From Salinisphaera sp049568105 (GTDB taxonomy: Bacteria; Pseudomonadota; Gammaproteobacteria; Nevskiales; Salinisphaeraceae): a stretch of 64,000 nucleotides of DNA. The notes under the pieces are model-generated. The model made no database searches, was not told where the DNA came from, and saw only the letters and a list, made by a program, of their open reading frames with translations. A program made the position numbers and the translations under genes. This document shows positions 62,781 to 64,000 of the stretch, in pieces (position 1 is the first letter of the stretch; every line of letters begins with the position of its first letter). The stretch is taken from positions 1,550,001-1,614,000 of the forward strand of contig NZ_CP145335.1 in assembly GCF_049568105.1 (NCBI RefSeq). Reading direction: 5' to 3'.

Positions 62781-63959
62781 TTAACACGGAACGGTTTTAT
62801 CGTCCGCCTGGGAGCCGCTGCCTCCTCTTGAGGCTATCCATACCCCGATGAGCGCGAGCACCGACATCACCGCGCCGGCCAGCGGTAACGCCTGATAGCC
62901 GAGCCCGGCGGCGATCACCGCGCCGCCCAGGGCCGCACCCACGGCGTTGCCAAGGTTGAAAGCCCCGATATTGACCGCCGAGGCCAGGTTGGGCGCATTG
63001 CCCGCCGCGCCAATGACGCGTATCTGCAGGGGCGGCACGATGGCGAAACTCGTGATGCCCCACAGAAAGATCAGCAGGATTGTCGGTGCTGGAAACGGCA
63101 CCAGCAGGGCAAGGGCGATCAGCACCAACGTTAGGCTGGCAAGCGTAACGAGGAGGGTGCGGTCGACCGAGCGATCGGCATAGTGGCCACCCAGCCAATT
63201 ACCCACCATCAGGCCCAGCCCGTAGACCACAAGCATGACGGTCACGAAGGCCACGGACGCTTCTGCTTCGTGCCGTAACAGTGGCACGATATAAGTGTAG
63301 ACCGTGAACATCGCACTTGCGCCTAGCACGGTGAGCGTCAGCGCCACGATCACCGAAGCGTGCCCAAGCACCTTGAGTTCTGCCAGCGCGCCACCGCCGT
63401 TGGGCGCCGGTCTGTCGGGGAGGGTCAGACGCAGCGCCAGCATGGTGACCAACCCGATTGCGGTAAAGCCCCAAAAGGGCAGCCGCCAGCCGAACTGTTC
63501 ACCCATCCAGGTCGCCAGCGGCACACCCACCACGGTCGCCAGGGTCAGACCCATGAACATCGTCGCGACCGCGCTCGCACCTCGCCCTGGTGCTACCAGG
63601 CTGGCGGCTACGACCGCACCGACACCGAAAAACGCGCCGTGATTGAGCGAGGTGACGATTCTCGCAGCCATCAGCATGCCGTAGCTCTGCGAAAGTGCCG
63701 CCAGCAGGTTTCCTAGCGTGAAAATGGCGGCCAGGCCGATCAGCAGGGAGCGCCGCTTCATCTTTCCGCTGGTTAGCGTCATCAGCGGTGCGCCTACCAT
63801 CACCCCGACCGCATAGGCGCTGATCAACAATCCCGCGATAGGAATGGACACATCGAGATCACCGGCAATCAGCGGCAGCAGGCCCATGGGTGAGAATTCG
63901 CTGATGCCGATACCGAAGGCACCGATGGCGAGCGCAAACAGGGGAGGGTTGAGGGTCAT
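62781..63959 (-). CDS. MFS exporter, DHA1/AraJ-like
   Basis: 392 aa, twelve membrane helices. Typical of the DHA1 drug/sugar exporters: GISEFSPMGLLPLIAGDL in helix 1 (the E-F-x-x-x-G-L-L-P pattern of AraJ/YdhP members), the loop 2-3 motif A with GKMKRRSLLIG, and motif C in helix 5 (TLATVVGVPLATWMG). Proton-driven export of sugars, nucleosides or drugs; substrate unknown. ATG 63959 has GGGAG upstream. A divergent regulator is probably just outside the window. Confidence 0.88.
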   Translation of the reverse strand: MTLNPPLFALAIGAFGIGISEFSPMGLLPLIAGDLDVSIPIAGLLISAYAVGVMVGAPLMTLTSGKMKRRSLLIGLAAIFTLGNLLAALSQSYGMLMAARIVTSLNHGAFFGVGAVVAASLVAPGRGASAVATMFMGLTLATVVGVPLATWMGEQFGWRLPFWGFTAIGLVTMLALRLTLPDRPAPNGGGALAELKVLGHASVIVALTLTVLGASAMFTVYTYIVPLLRHEAEASVAFVTVMLVVYGLGLMVGNWLGGHYADRSVDRTLLVTLASLTLVLIALALLVPFPAPTILLIFLWGITSFAIVPPLQIRVIGAAGNAPNLASAVNIGAFNLGNAVGAALGGAVIAAGLGYQALPLAGAVMSVLALIGVWIASRGGSGSQADDKTVPC

Positions 63960-64000
63960 GCGGAAGCTCCCACAGTCCCGACCAGTCGCGGATTCAACCG

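Overview
The window is high-GC chromosomal DNA from a gammaproteobacterium. The gene order suhB/trmJ/cysE/isc-like/ndk/rlmN/pilF/rodZ/hisS/yfgM/bamB/der, then xseA/guaB/guaA, is the gammaproteobacterial housekeeping layout. The GC content and the set of accessory genes look Salinisphaera-like to me, but the genus is a guess from protein style and not a search result. Most coding sequence uses GC-rich codons. The 637-codon gene at 59.4-61.3 kb is clearly poorer in GC and stands out as acquired.

Layout. 0-6 kb: the tail of a Sir2-type deacetylase, a Mak-like ROK protein that has lost active-site residues, an ATP-grasp protein, a large protein with a papain-like C/H/N pattern, a small membrane protein and a maleylacetoacetate isomerase-type GST. 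6-11 kb: the large NAD-dependent glutamate dehydrogenase. 11-17 kb: a five-gene minus-strand operon (membrane flippase-like protein, HAD-UbiA fusion, DprE1-like oxidase, DprE2-like reductase, GT-C-like membrane glycosyltransferase). It reads as a polyprenyl-phosphoryl-arabinose pathway, and every junction is a 4-bp ATGA overlap. 17.6-31.5 kb: acyl-CoA ligase, zapE, xerD, a CYTH protein, ferredoxin fdxA, a NUDIX hydrolase, ppc, small hypotheticals, slyX, a HIT protein, a GNAT, tRNA-Leu(CAA) and dacB. 31.6-36.1 kb: tgt-yajC-secD-secF. 36-41.2 kb: suhB diverging from trmJ, then cysE and a shrunken ISC locus. In that locus a cysteine desulfurase and an A-type carrier are normal, but the IscU homologue has lost all three cluster-ligand cysteines and iscR, hscB, hscA and fdx are absent. 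41.6-49.7 kb: ndk-rlmN-pilF-rodZ-hisS-yfgM-bamB-der, without the usual ispG. 50.5-56.8 kb: an SH3b lipoprotein and xseA diverging from guaB, then guaA.

Downstream of guaA is an accessory segment. It starts with a HicA-like/HTH gene pair. Two 1261-bp IS3-family copies follow, in inverted orientation and encoding identical proteins, around a 2.4-kb AT-richer cargo with one 637-aa protein I cannot name. Both IS copies sit at the same position of a short repeated intergenic motif (CGTG-GTC-TGTCCCCTATT), with GTC as the target duplication. A near-intact, unoccupied copy of the motif lies between them and a diverged one lies outside. The window ends in an MFS exporter.

Most promising for new biology: the cysteine-less IscU in a collapsed ISC operon, the arabinose-lipid operon in a Gram-negative, the IS-flanked orphan gene and the motif-specific IS insertion, the HicA-like/HTH module, the papain-like 661-aa protein and the ROK pseudokinase. 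All functional calls come from reading motifs by eye. No database search was possible.
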